A DNA stretch of 7,788 nucleotides from Cellvibrionaceae bacterium (GCA_021151615.1 JAGKXA010000204.1:1-7788), one strand, 5' to 3'; shown: positions 1-5,798, numbered from the stretch's first letter. Program-made: numbers and translations. The notes: generated by a model not told the origin, from the sequence alone.

Positions 1-35
1 ATACTGACTCGATACTTCGCTGGAGAATATTTACC

Positions 36-428
36 ATGCAATCACCCAACACCACACCCACAGGTACACTGACCCTGCAAACCATCACCATGCCGGCGGA
101 TACTAATCCGTTTGGGGATATTTTCGGCGGTTGGTTGATGGCGCAGATGGATATTGCGGGAGCTATTCATGCGAATGAAGTGTCGCTGGGGCGAGTTACG
201 ACAGTGGCGGTGGGGAGTATGGTGTTTATTCGGCCGGTGCCGGTTGGTACGGTGATTAGTTGCTACACCAGTACGCTGCGTATTGGTACTACGTCTATCC
301 GCGTGAAAGTGGAGGTCTGGATTAAAGACTTTCTCACACATCACATCAGCCAGGTTACTGAAGGTGAGTATGTGTATGTGGCGATTGATGAACAGGGTCA
401 CAAACGCCCTGTTATACAATCCACGTAG
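36..428 (+). CDS. yciA: YciA-family acyl-CoA thioesterase (hotdog fold)
   Basis: This 130-residue protein matches the YciA family of cytosolic acyl-CoA thioesterases, which hydrolyse acyl-CoA to free acid and CoA and are thought to recycle CoA or tune acyl-CoA pools. The hallmark is the block NPFGDIFGGWLMAQMD at residues 24-39. D39 lies where YciA homologues carry the catalytic Asp, and the GG pair opens the central helix of the hotdog fold. Further family features are GRVTTVAV (about 52-59), the strand FIRPVPVG (64-71) and the conserved EVWIKD (93-98). The length is normal for a single-hotdog YciA, which works as an oligomer (family knowledge). The ATG is preceded by GGAGA at 22-26 with 9 bases of spacing, so the start is well supported. 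The gene is complete but its promoter lies outside the window. The natural substrate cannot be told from sequence. Confidence 0.93.
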   Translation: MQSPNTTPTGTLTLQTITMPADTNPFGDIFGGWLMAQMDIAGAIHANEVSLGRVTTVAVGSMVFIRPVPVGTVISCYTSTLRIGTTSIRVKVEVWIKDFLTHHISQVTEGEYVYVAIDEQGHKRPVIQST

Positions 429-620
429 GGTTAAAAAACTACACAGGGCAAGATCGGCGCGGAACTAACAACGCATAAAATTAAACGCCGCACGGATTGG
501 CTAAAAAAGTCCTTGAAAATTGAATCATAAACAACGAAAAAACTGATCAATACCTTGAATGCGTTTGTGAGTGTGTCGCGTCAATTTGTGGTAACTGCTT
601 GAAATCCCTGATGTTGTTTG

Positions 621-638
621 TGTAAAGCCATCTTTACA
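621..638. promoter_or_regulatory. Palindromic operator candidate TGTAAA-N6-TTTACA (TyrR-box type)
   Basis: The sequence TGTAAAGCCATCTTTACA is a perfect dyad: 7-base arms TGTAAAG and CTTTACA around CCAT. It matches exactly the TGTAAA-N6-TTTACA consensus known for strong TyrR boxes in enterobacteria and PhhR sites in pseudomonads. Its centre is about 128 bases upstream of the b561 start codon. If transcription starts a few bases after the TAAAAT at 671-676, the dyad is centred near -53, which would suit an activator. That it is an operator is inferred. The cognate regulator is unknown and need not be TyrR/PhhR. Confidence 0.5.
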
Positions 639-670
639 TTGACTCTTCGGGCAGTCCGCCGCCAATCCTC

Positions 671-676
671 TAAAAT
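671..676 (+). promoter_or_regulatory. Candidate -10 element of the b561/yceI unit
   Basis: TAAAAT matches five of six bases of the sigma-70 -10 consensus and lies 81 bases before the b561 start codon. No good -35 hexamer sits 16-18 bases upstream; the nearest TTGACT (639-644) is 26 bases away. The weak -35 fits an activator-dependent promoter using the dyad at 621-638, but this is only an inference. Confidence 0.3.
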
Positions 677-747
677 TTTTCGGTACTGAAATTTTCAGCA
701 TGTGCTGCTATCGTGCAGTCATTGCCGTGTTATCCAATAAAACCAAT

Positions 748-752
748 AGAGG
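748..752 (+). promoter_or_regulatory. Ribosome binding site fixing the b561 start
   Basis: AGAGG lies 5 bases before the ATG at 758. The in-frame ATG at 713 would add 15 residues ahead of the first membrane helix and has no purine-rich site before it. This favours 758 as the true start. Confidence 0.7.
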
Positions 753-757
753 CCAGT

Positions 758-1315
758 ATGCTAAAAGATTCACCCCAGGGTTATGGTGCGGTTGCCATTG
801 CAATTCATTGGATCAGCGCGCTACTGATTTTATTTTTATTCGGGCTGGGTGTGTACATGGTCGATCTGACCTATTACGACGACTGGTATCACAAAGGGCC
901 GGAGTTGCATATCAGCCTGGGTTTGGTGGTTTTGTTGTTGATGCTGTTGCGTATTGTCTGGCGAATGAGTAATCCAACGCCGGTGGATTTGCCTGCAAAG
1001 CCGGTGCAACAAAAAGCCGCTAAATTGGTCAAACTCGCGCTCTATATTTTTATTTTTGTGGTGATTATCAGCGGTTATTTAATTACCACCGCGGAAGGCC
1101 AACCAGCCAGTATGTTTAACCTGATTAAATTTCCGGCACTGGTCGAGTTGAGTGCGGGCAATGTGGACCTCGCCGGTGAGCTGCACGAATATTTTGCCTG
1201 GGGAATTATCGCGCTGGTGGTTGCCCATGCATTAGGCGCGTTGATGCATCATTTCGTGATGCGCGACAAAACTCTGGTTCGTATGCTCAAGCCAGTTAAA
1301 AAATCTGATGTGTAA
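758..1315 (+). CDS. Cytochrome b561-type di-haem inner-membrane protein
   Basis: The 185-residue protein has four hydrophobic segments, at about 10-34, 51-66, 91-109 and 144-162, as in the bacterial CybB/YceJ cytochrome b561 family. These inner-membrane proteins hold two b haems between four helices and pass electrons to or from the quinone pool. Candidate haem-ligand histidines are H17 in the opening AIHW motif, H51 in ELHISLG, H143 in GELHEYF and H157 in VVAHALGAL; their positions in the helices match the family. The C-terminal tail is basic (VMRDKTLVRMLKPVKK), consistent with a cytoplasmic end by the positive-inside rule. The next gene, yceI, follows after 76 bases with no terminator, so the two are probably cotranscribed, as in the E. 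coli yceJ-yceI arrangement. The physiological electron donor is unknown. Confidence 0.92.
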   Translation: MLKDSPQGYGAVAIAIHWISALLILFLFGLGVYMVDLTYYDDWYHKGPELHISLGLVVLLLMLLRIVWRMSNPTPVDLPAKPVQQKAAKLVKLALYIFIFVVIISGYLITTAEGQPASMFNLIKFPALVELSAGNVDLAGELHEYFAWGIIALVVAHALGALMHHFVMRDKTLVRMLKPVKKSDV

Positions 1316-1391
1316 TCTATTAATTTGAAAATCCAGCTTTCAACCCCGTGACAATGAACCTGTAAACGATCAACCTCAAAGGAGCTTCTCC

Positions 1392-1976
1392 ATGTTAAAA
1401 AAATCCCTTCTTGCTTTGGCAGTAAGCAGTATTGGTGTAGTGGCACTGCCTGCCTTGGCAGATACTTATGCGATAGACACCAAAGGCGCGCACGCCTCGA
1501 TTAATTTTGCTATCAAGCATTTGGGCTACAGCGTGTTAACCGGTCGTTTCGATAAATTCGACGGTGAATTTACTTATGACCCTGCAAAGCCGGAAGCCAG
1601 CACCGTTAGCGTGACTATTGATACCACCAGCATTAACTCAAACCACGCCGAGCGCGACAAGCACTTGCGCAGCGGTGACTTCCTGAATGTGGAAAAATTC
1701 CCCACTGCGACCTTTGTCAGCAAGTCAGTCAAAGTTGATGCGAGCGATAAAGACGAATTCGATATCATCGGTGACCTGACCCTGAATGGCGTAACCAAAA
1801 GTGTAACTATTGAAGTGGAAAAAGTCGGTGAAGGTAAAGACCCATGGGGCGGCTACCGCGCTGGCTTCTCTGGCGAAACCGAAATCAAATTGAAAGACTT
1901 TAATGTAAAAATGGATTTAGGCCCAGCGTCACAAACCGTTAAATTGCAGCTCGAAGTCGAAGGTGTTAAAAAGTAA
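1392..1976 (+). CDS. yceI: YceI-family periplasmic (poly)isoprenoid-binding protein
   Basis: The 194-residue protein begins with a classical signal peptide (MLKKS, hydrophobic core, cleavage after ALPALA at residue 23), followed by a mature chain of about 171 residues with YceI hallmarks. These include YAIDTKGAHASINFAIKHLG near the mature start, the GRFDKFDGEF strand, the TSINSNHAERDKHLRSGDFLNVEKFP block, the GDLTLNGVTKSV strand pair and a final QLEVEG strand. YceI proteins form a lipocalin-like beta barrel that binds an isoprenoid chain, probably ubiquinone or a precursor (family knowledge). Pairing with the upstream cytochrome b561 suggests a shared role in periplasmic quinone or redox chemistry (inference). 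The start is clear: AAAGGAG at 1378-1384, 7 bases before the ATG. A strong terminator follows at once, so this is the last gene of the unit. Confidence 0.94.
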   Translation: MLKKSLLALAVSSIGVVALPALADTYAIDTKGAHASINFAIKHLGYSVLTGRFDKFDGEFTYDPAKPEASTVSVTIDTTSINSNHAERDKHLRSGDFLNVEKFPTATFVSKSVKVDASDKDEFDIIGDLTLNGVTKSVTIEVEKVGEGKDPWGGYRAGFSGETEIKLKDFNVKMDLGPASQTVKLQLEVEGVKK

Positions 1977-1994
1977 GTTCAACCCTTTCGGTGC

Positions 1995-2023
1995 AAAAAA
2001 ACCACGCGCAGGCGTGGTTTTTT
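1995..2023 (+). terminator. Intrinsic terminator of the b561/yceI unit
   Basis: The stem CCACGC (2002-2007) / GCGTGG (2012-2017) encloses the loop GCAG. It is flanked by seven A on the left and six T on the right, so it may act in both directions. It starts 19 bases after the yceI stop codon. Confidence 0.92.
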
Positions 2024-2286
2024 GCTTTTAGTGGGCAAGAAAATAAATTAGTGAGCGTGCGGCTGCATCGGAAAAGTTAAACCAGTCAGCAAAGTTACAA
2101 TTAGTTGCTAGCCGGGCAAATATATTCATCTAAAATTCAGCGTTTAACGCTTAGCGTGCCCGCGCATCAAGGTTTTTTGGCAATCAACAGCGCATCAGGT
2201 GGCTGTCGGTTTGCCAGGTGCAAATTCTTGCCGTATGTGAATTGTTACACCATTTATAAATCATTAAAAATTACCAAGGAGTTGTT
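2024..2286. other. Intergenic region upstream of the DUF4892-OmpA gene
   Basis: No supported gene lies here; a frame from 2105 to 2335 overlaps the OmpA-family gene, has no good ribosome binding site and reads as unrelated peptide. An inverted repeat sits at 2139-2151. The last 60 bases are AT-rich, and TTGCCG (2228-2233) followed by the TTTATAAA stretch (2253-2260) is a weak promoter candidate with poor spacing. A clear AAGGAG (2276-2281) precedes the downstream ATG by 5 bases. Confidence 0.55.
2139..2151. repeat. Small inverted repeat AGCGTT-T-AACGCT
   Basis: Perfect 6-base arms are separated by one base, 135 bases before the start of the DUF4892-OmpA gene. It could be an operator for that gene, but dyads this short occur by chance and no promoter is clearly placed beside it. 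Confidence 0.3.
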
Positions 2287-3762
2287 ATGTTCAAGCACAG
2301 CCTTATGGCAGTCAGTTTGGGGGTTATTTTACTGAGCACCACTGCATTCGCGGACTATGAAGATGATCATCCATTGTTTGCTGCCTATCCCAAGGCGGAA
2401 CTCGAGCAGGCGCAGATGTATGACTATGAAAAATTCGCATTGCCGACGTCAATTGTTGATGTGACTAAAAACGAACCGGCATTTACCAAGCTGGATGCGC
2501 TTGGCGATGTGTATTGGCATAACTACGAAATAGAGAATGTGTCCTCCCTGAAGGTCTATGAAAACTACATGGCAGCGGCCAAACAGTTGGGGTTTAAAGA
2601 AATTTTTTCCTGTGCTTTGGAAGCCTGTGGCGATGAAAAACAAGCCAGCGAATTGGGAACCTTGATCGCTGTGCGCGGCAGTGTCTATAACGAATATCGC
2701 AAACCCTATTACTGGGTCGGTGAAAAAGAATCACCGAAGGGAAAAATATATGTTGCCTGGTTTGTTGGTTCCCATGCGGATATGGTTAGCTTGCAACAGG
2801 TGATTATTGAATCTGAGCCGCTGGAAACCGGTTTGGTAAAAGTTGATGCAAGCTATGCGAACAAATCGGCGACGCCAACATCGGTTGAGCCCTTGTCAGC
2901 AGAAGATAAAGCGGAAGATCACTCCATGCTGCCGCGCTACCCGGGGGCGAAGCTGCGCACACATAAAAAAGTTGATACCGAAACTATCACTATCCCCGTT
3001 GCGCGCAATGCCACTGACAGAACACCGCTGAAATTAACCGGTGATTTGGCTCGACACACTTATGAAATCCAGAATGTTTCAACACTGAAGGTGTATGAAA
3101 ACTATAAAACGGCATTAGTCAGTGCCGGCTTCTCTTTTATCTCCCAATGCGAGTTGGATCAGTGTGGAACTGACAAACAGGCAAGTGAGTTGGGTGGGCA
3201 GGTTTCCGTTGAGGGAAGTGCTTACAATTGGTATCGCAAACCCTATTACTTATTAGCCAAAAAAGCCTTGCCAACAGGCAATGTATTTGCGGTGATATTT
3301 ATTGGCGGCAGTGAAGATGAAGTGGGGTTACAACAAATTATTCTGGAAGAAAAATCGGTGCAAACCGGTTTGGTGACAGTTAATGCCGATCAACTGAAAC
3401 AGCAATTAGATGCTGATGGCAAGGCGCTGATTTATGGCATATATTTCGATACCGGCAAAGCGGATATTAAAGCCGAGTCCAAACCAACACTGGATGCTAT
3501 TGCTGACCTATTAAAACGCAATAGTGATTTGTTGCTCTATGTAGTAGGTCACACCGACGATACCGGCGATGGGGCTGCTAACGTAACTCTGTCCAAGCAG
3601 CGTGCCGATTCGGTTGTTACTGCCCTGGTGAAAGATTATCAAATTGATTCTAACCGTTTGCAGGCGCAAGGTGTTGGCCCTTATGCGCCTGCCAGCAACA
3701 ATACCAGTGATGCGGGTAAACAAAAAAATCGTCGTGTGGAATTGGTGAAGCGCTTGCATTGA
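2287..3762 (+). CDS. Exported OmpA-family protein with two tandem DUF4892-like domains
   Basis: This 491-residue protein has a signal peptide (residues 1-22, cleavage after TTAFA), two DUF4892-like domains and a C-terminal OmpA domain. Domain 1 opens at D27-H28-P29 and domain 2 at D211-H212 (DHSMLPRYPGA). Each carries the NVSxLKVYENY segment, a Cys pair (C109/C114 and C288/C293, spacing CxxxxCG), KQASELG and YRKPYY, at a fixed period of 179 residues. The OmpA domain (about 380-491) has IYFDTGKADIK, GHTDDTG, LSKQRADSV and the terminal NRRVEL. D424 and R439 sit 15 residues apart, matching the Asp/Arg pair that holds diaminopimelate of peptidoglycan in OmpA-like domains. I infer a periplasmic or outer-membrane-associated protein tethered to peptidoglycan. 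DUF4892 has no established function to my knowledge. No N-terminal OmpA beta barrel and no lipobox are visible. It is monocistronic, with its own terminator. Confidence 0.9.
   Translation: MFKHSLMAVSLGVILLSTTAFADYEDDHPLFAAYPKAELEQAQMYDYEKFALPTSIVDVTKNEPAFTKLDALGDVYWHNYEIENVSSLKVYENYMAAAKQLGFKEIFSCALEACGDEKQASELGTLIAVRGSVYNEYRKPYYWVGEKESPKGKIYVAWFVGSHADMVSLQQVIIESEPLETGLVKVDASYANKSATPTSVEPLSAEDKAEDHSMLPRYPGAKLRTHKKVDTETITIPVARNATDRTPLKLTGDLARHTYEIQNVSTLKVYENYKTALVSAGFSFISQCELDQCGTDKQASELGGQVSVEGSAYNWYRKPYYLLAKKALPTGNVFAVIFIGGSEDEVGLQQIILEEKSVQTGLVTVNADQLKQQLDADGKALIYGIYFDTGKADIKAESKPTLDAIADLLKRNSDLLLYVVGHTDDTGDGAANVTLSKQRADSVVTALVKDYQIDSNRLQAQGVGPYAPASNNTSDAGKQKNRRVELVKRLH
2695..3250 (+). repeat. 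Internal gene duplication marked by an exact 19-base direct repeat
   Basis: TATCGCAAACCCTATTACT occurs at 2695-2713 and again at 3232-3250, exactly 537 bases (179 codons) apart and in the same frame. It encodes the YRKPYY motif of each DUF4892-like domain. The surrounding protein sequence is similar but clearly diverged, so this short block is unusually well conserved at the DNA level. Confidence 0.85.
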
Positions 3763-3769
3763 CAGGCTT

Positions 3770-3785
3770 TTATCTGGCCAGATAA
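3770..3785. repeat. Perfect 16-bp palindrome after the DUF4892-OmpA stop codon
   Basis: TTATCTGGCCAGATAA reads the same on both strands and begins 8 bases after the stop codon, just before the terminator hairpin. In RNA it could form a short stem with a GGCC loop; in DNA it could be a dimeric protein site. Its role is unknown. Confidence 0.6.
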
Positions 3786-3793
3786 CGTGTTCT

Positions 3794-3824
3794 AAAAATC
3801 CCTGCAGGCTGCGGGGATTTTTTT
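3794..3824 (+). terminator. Intrinsic terminator of the DUF4892-OmpA gene
   Basis: AAAAATCCC (3794-3802) pairs with GGGATTTTT (3814-3822). The stem extends inward through a T-G pair and GCA/TGC, and the stretch ends in a run of seven T. It lies about 30 bases after the stop codon. Confidence 0.92.
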
Positions 3825-3876
3825 CTTCTCACTTACTGTTTCTCTTGTCTCCTACAGTTTTTTCTGTTTTTATTAA

Positions 3877-3910
3877 TGGCAGCCAATAAGACTAAATATA
3901 ACCTGGCAGC
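3877..3910 (+). repeat. Direct repeat TGGCAGC x2 upstream of the AraC-type regulator
   Basis: TGGCAGC occurs at 3877-3883 and 3904-3910, with starts 27 bases apart. The repeat precedes a possible promoter (TTGGCG at 3912-3917, AT-rich stretch around 3926-3940). AraC-family proteins commonly bind direct repeats, so this could be an autoregulatory site. The evidence is only the repeat and its position. Confidence 0.3.
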
Positions 3911-3950
3911 TTTGGCGAACTTCAAATATTGATAAATACATTTACATAAC

Positions 3951-3973
3951 CTGCAAGTGCCTCGCACCTGCGG
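3951..3973 (+). other. Imperfect hairpin in the leader of the AraC-type gene
   Basis: CTGCAAGTGC (3951-3960) and GCACCTGCGG (3964-3973) pair at eight of ten positions, plus one G-T pair, around the loop CTC. The stem ends 10 bases before the ribosome binding site of the regulator gene, where it could affect translation. No riboswitch class is recognised. Confidence 0.3.
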
Positions 3974-3983
3974 TATTTGTATT

Positions 3984-3987
3984 GGGG
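3984..3987 (+). promoter_or_regulatory. Ribosome binding site fixing the AraC-type gene start
   Basis: GGGG lies 7 bases before the ATG at 3995. An in-frame TTG at 3977 could extend the protein by six residues but has no purine-rich site before it, so the ATG at 3995 is preferred. Confidence 0.55.
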
Positions 3988-3994
3988 TGCTGCC

Positions 3995-4852
3995 ATGAAG
4001 CCAATGTATGAAAAAGTCTTACCTACTGAAAATTGCTCCTGGCGTTATTGGCTGTATGCGCTCGATGAAATTCCCTTCAATTGGCACTATCACCCGGAAT
4101 ATGAACTTTGCCTAACCCTTAACAGCGAAGGCCAACGGTATATTGGCGATAACATTAATGCCTATGGTGATCTGGATTTAGTGTTACTGGGACCAAAATT
4201 ACCGCACACCTGGCATTCTCAATCCCTGCTGCTTCCTGGTCAGCATCTCACCTATGTGGCGCAATTGCCGACTGCTTGGATTGAATCCTTGGCGCAAATG
4301 CCGGAGCTAAAACCACTGGGTGATTTGCTGCAAAAAAGTAAACGTGGAGTAGCATTCTCACTAGCGACAGCACAAGCGTGTCGCACACGGTTTGAAACTA
4401 TGGGTGATGCAGCGCCTATGCAGCGGTTACTATGGTTGTTGGAGATTCTGCAATTGATGTGTGTGGATGAAAGTGCGCGCCCCATTTCCAGTGAAGGCTA
4501 TACGCCGGTGAATTTCCCGGATTCGTCGACGGAAAAAATTGATAAAGTCATTGCGTATATTCACCAGCATTACACAGAGGACTTGAGTGCGGAAACTATG
4601 GCGGCGCTCGCGCACATGAGTACCAATCATTTTCATCGCTTCTTTAAACAACGCACGGAGCAAACCTTTACCGAATTTGTCAATCAATTGCGTATTGGTC
4701 GCGCCTGCTCGCTATTGCTAACAACGGATATGCCTGTGGCGAATATCAGCTATCGCTGCGGGTTTAATAATCTCTCCAATTTTAATCGCCGTTTTATGCA
4801 ACTAAAAAAATGTACGCCGCGAGAATTTAAACGTAGCTATGCAAAATCCTAA
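3995..4852 (+). CDS. AraC-family transcriptional regulator with cupin-like sensor domain
   Basis: The 285-residue protein has the two-part AraC layout. The N-terminal part (about 10-100) looks like a cupin sensor: WHYHPEYEL at 30-38 gives the His-x-His and Glu pattern, and a PHTWHS motif follows later. This kind of domain often senses sugars or related metabolites in AraC regulators. The C-terminal part (about 182-282) is the double helix-turn-helix DNA-binding domain. It contains LSAETMAALAHMSTNHFHRFFK as the first helix-turn-helix, followed by VANISYRCGFNNLSNFNRRF and the closing CTPREFKR, which are family signatures. Length is typical. It stands alone, about 230 bases after the preceding gene, and converges on the CBM5/12 gene. 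The target and ligand are unknown; carbohydrate control is only a guess from the sensor type and the likely organism. Confidence 0.9.
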   Translation: MKPMYEKVLPTENCSWRYWLYALDEIPFNWHYHPEYELCLTLNSEGQRYIGDNINAYGDLDLVLLGPKLPHTWHSQSLLLPGQHLTYVAQLPTAWIESLAQMPELKPLGDLLQKSKRGVAFSLATAQACRTRFETMGDAAPMQRLLWLLEILQLMCVDESARPISSEGYTPVNFPDSSTEKIDKVIAYIHQHYTEDLSAETMAALAHMSTNHFHRFFKQRTEQTFTEFVNQLRIGRACSLLLTTDMPVANISYRCGFNNLSNFNRRFMQLKKCTPREFKRSYAKS

Positions 4853-4873
4853 CGCCAGACGAAAGAAGCGATA

Positions 4874-4899
4874 AATAAAAACGGGCCGCAGTGCGGCCC
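4874..4899 (-). terminator. Terminator between the convergent AraC-type and CBM5/12 genes
   Basis: GGGCCGC (4883-4889) and GCGGCCC (4893-4899) form a perfect 7-bp stem around the loop AGT. Read on the minus strand the stem is followed by a T-rich run (GTTTTTATTT), so it best serves the CBM5/12 gene. On the plus strand it is followed by AAAAAG, so termination of the AraC-type gene is less sure. Confidence 0.8.
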
Positions 4900-4924
4900 A
4901 AAAAGTCCACGGGAGATTGTTGGA

Positions 4925-5695
4925 CTAATTACAAACCTGAAACTCAACGATACCCGAGCCAGAACCAAAGCGTTGCATAGTGTATTTTTCCAAATCAATC
5001 AGATAGCCGTCTCCCGCCAAGTTGGCGGTACAGCAGCCGTCGCAATCGGAATCGGAGCAGGCATCATAAGCTCTCACGGTAATGCGTTTACTACCCTGGC
5101 GCAGGTTAAGGGTTTTATTACCCAGCCAGCTCCAGTCTTTTAAATGCACGGCGGCAATGTTGTTGGCCATTACCCAGGATTCTGGTTGTTTACCGGAGAT
5201 GCCGTAGAAATATCCGCTCCAGGTACAGCCGTTATAAATTACGCATTCGTCGCTGCCAGGTGCAGGGTAGGATTCATAATGGGTCAGGTTGGCGCGATAC
5301 CAGGCTGCGCCACAATCATTTCCGGCTGCGGATGAGCTGGCCTTGCTGGAAGCAATGGAAGTTTTGACGCTGGATTTGCTCGATGATGACGCAGGTTTGC
5401 TGCTTGAACTTTTTGTTGAGGATGCGGCCGTGCCATCGCAACTGCCGAGCAATGTCCATTCCTGCCATTGGCCGGAATAATTCGCCGGGCTGTGACCTTG
5501 TGACCACCAATTGGCTTTATAGGCTTTGCCAGATTGTTTTACCTGGGTGCCACCGTTGTAAGCCGTTGCACTATTCCATTCGCTTAAATTACTACAACTG
5601 ACTGCTTGCACGCTGAAGCACATAAAACTGCTGCAGCTGGCGACCATAAAAACCATAAGCCTTTTTAGGTGACGCAGGTATTGAGGGTTGATCAT
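4925..5695 (-). CDS. Secreted CBM5/12 - poly-Ser linker - expansin-like double-psi beta-barrel protein
   Basis: The 256-residue protein has a signal peptide (1-31, cleavage after SVQA) and a CBM5/12-type module at 34-86. The module shows W40, the AYNGGTQV turn, AYKANWW (58-64, with W63/W64 as likely sugar-stacking residues) and bracketing C34/C86. A Ser/Lys/Ala linker (about 89-125) leads to a C-terminal domain (128-256) with eight Cys. This domain resembles the double-psi beta-barrel of expansins and GH45-like proteins. D211 (VRAYDAC) and D234 (YLIDLEKY) sit where bacterial expansins carry two conserved Asp residues. DSDCDGCC (215-222) is a striking motif. No bacterial-expansin second domain (CBM63) follows. 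I infer an extracellular protein binding chitin or cellulose and perhaps loosening it, rather than a proven hydrolase. The frame stays open upstream to 5860, but the start at 5695 has a ribosome binding site and leads straight into the signal peptide. Confidence 0.82.
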   Translation of the reverse strand: MINPQYLRHLKRLMVFMVASCSSFMCFSVQAVSCSNLSEWNSATAYNGGTQVKQSGKAYKANWWSQGHSPANYSGQWQEWTLLGSCDGTAASSTKSSSSKPASSSSKSSVKTSIASSKASSSAAGNDCGAAWYRANLTHYESYPAPGSDECVIYNGCTWSGYFYGISGKQPESWVMANNIAAVHLKDWSWLGNKTLNLRQGSKRITVRAYDACSDSDCDGCCTANLAGDGYLIDLEKYTMQRFGSGSGIVEFQVCN

Positions 5696-5700
5696 ATTAA

Positions 5701-5704
5701 CCTC
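5701..5704 (-). promoter_or_regulatory. Ribosome binding site fixing the CBM5/12 gene start
   Basis: On the minus strand GAGG lies 5 bases before the ATG at 5695. The longer in-frame start at 5860 would place 55 polar, His/Asn-rich residues before the signal peptide, which is implausible for a secreted protein. Confidence 0.75.
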
Positions 5705-5764
5705 GCTGTTATTGTGTGAATTTATTTGTATCCCTGTGTGTCTTGCGTGTGACGGCGGATTTTT

Positions 5765-5798
5765 ATGGTGAAAAATCGCATGAGCGATTAATGGTGAA
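5765..5798. repeat. Direct repeat ATGGTGAA enclosing inverted repeat AATCGC/GCGATT
   Basis: ATGGTGAA occurs at 5765-5772 and 5791-5798 (starts 26 bases apart). Between them AATCGC (5774-5779) and GCGATT (5784-5789) form a perfect 6-bp dyad around ATGA. The element lies 70-103 bases before the CBM5/12 start codon, so it could be a control site for that gene. Confidence 0.45.

Larger units (their letters stand above)
429..757. other. Intergenic region between yciA and the b561 gene
   Basis: No convincing gene was found here. The left half (429-600) is A-rich and shows no stem followed by a T-run, so no intrinsic terminator for yciA is evident. The only pairing seen there is a weak CGGCG (455-459) / CGCCG (486-490) match with a long loop. 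The right half holds an exact 18-bp dyad at 621-638, a -10-like hexamer at 671-676 and the ribosome binding site of the b561 gene at 748-752. A reading frame from 700 to 972 overlaps the b561 gene in another frame and is treated as spurious. Confidence 0.6.

Noticed and set aside
42..419. Long antisense frame opposite the thioesterase gene
   Set aside because: It mirrors almost the whole thioesterase gene, is His/Arg/Asn-rich as antisense frames often are, and has no recognisable domain.
455..490. Possible terminator after the thioesterase gene (CGGCG/CGCCG)
   Set aside because: The arms are only 5 bp, the loop is 26 bases and no T-run follows.
639..676. TTGACT with TAAAAT read as one sigma-70 promoter
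   Set aside because: The 26-base spacing is far beyond the usual 16-18 bases, so the hexamers are unlikely to be used together.
713..757. Upstream start for the cytochrome b561 protein
   Set aside because: It adds 15 residues not expected before the AIHW helix and lacks a ribosome binding site; the ATG at 758 has AGAGG at 5 bases.
700..972. Possible 90-residue protein overlapping the b561 gene
   Set aside because: It lies in a different frame over a confidently identified membrane protein and has no family features.
2105..2335. Possible small protein of 76 residues upstream of the DUF4892-OmpA gene
   Set aside because: It overlaps the real gene start in another frame, has no good ribosome binding site and resembles no known protein.
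3977..3994. TTG start for the AraC-type regulator
   Set aside because: It is a rare start codon without a purine-rich site; the ATG at 3995 has GGGG 7 bases upstream.
5144..5601. Several plus-strand frames opposite the CBM5/12 gene
   Set aside because: They are antisense to a well-supported secreted protein and show no domain or ribosome binding site of their own.
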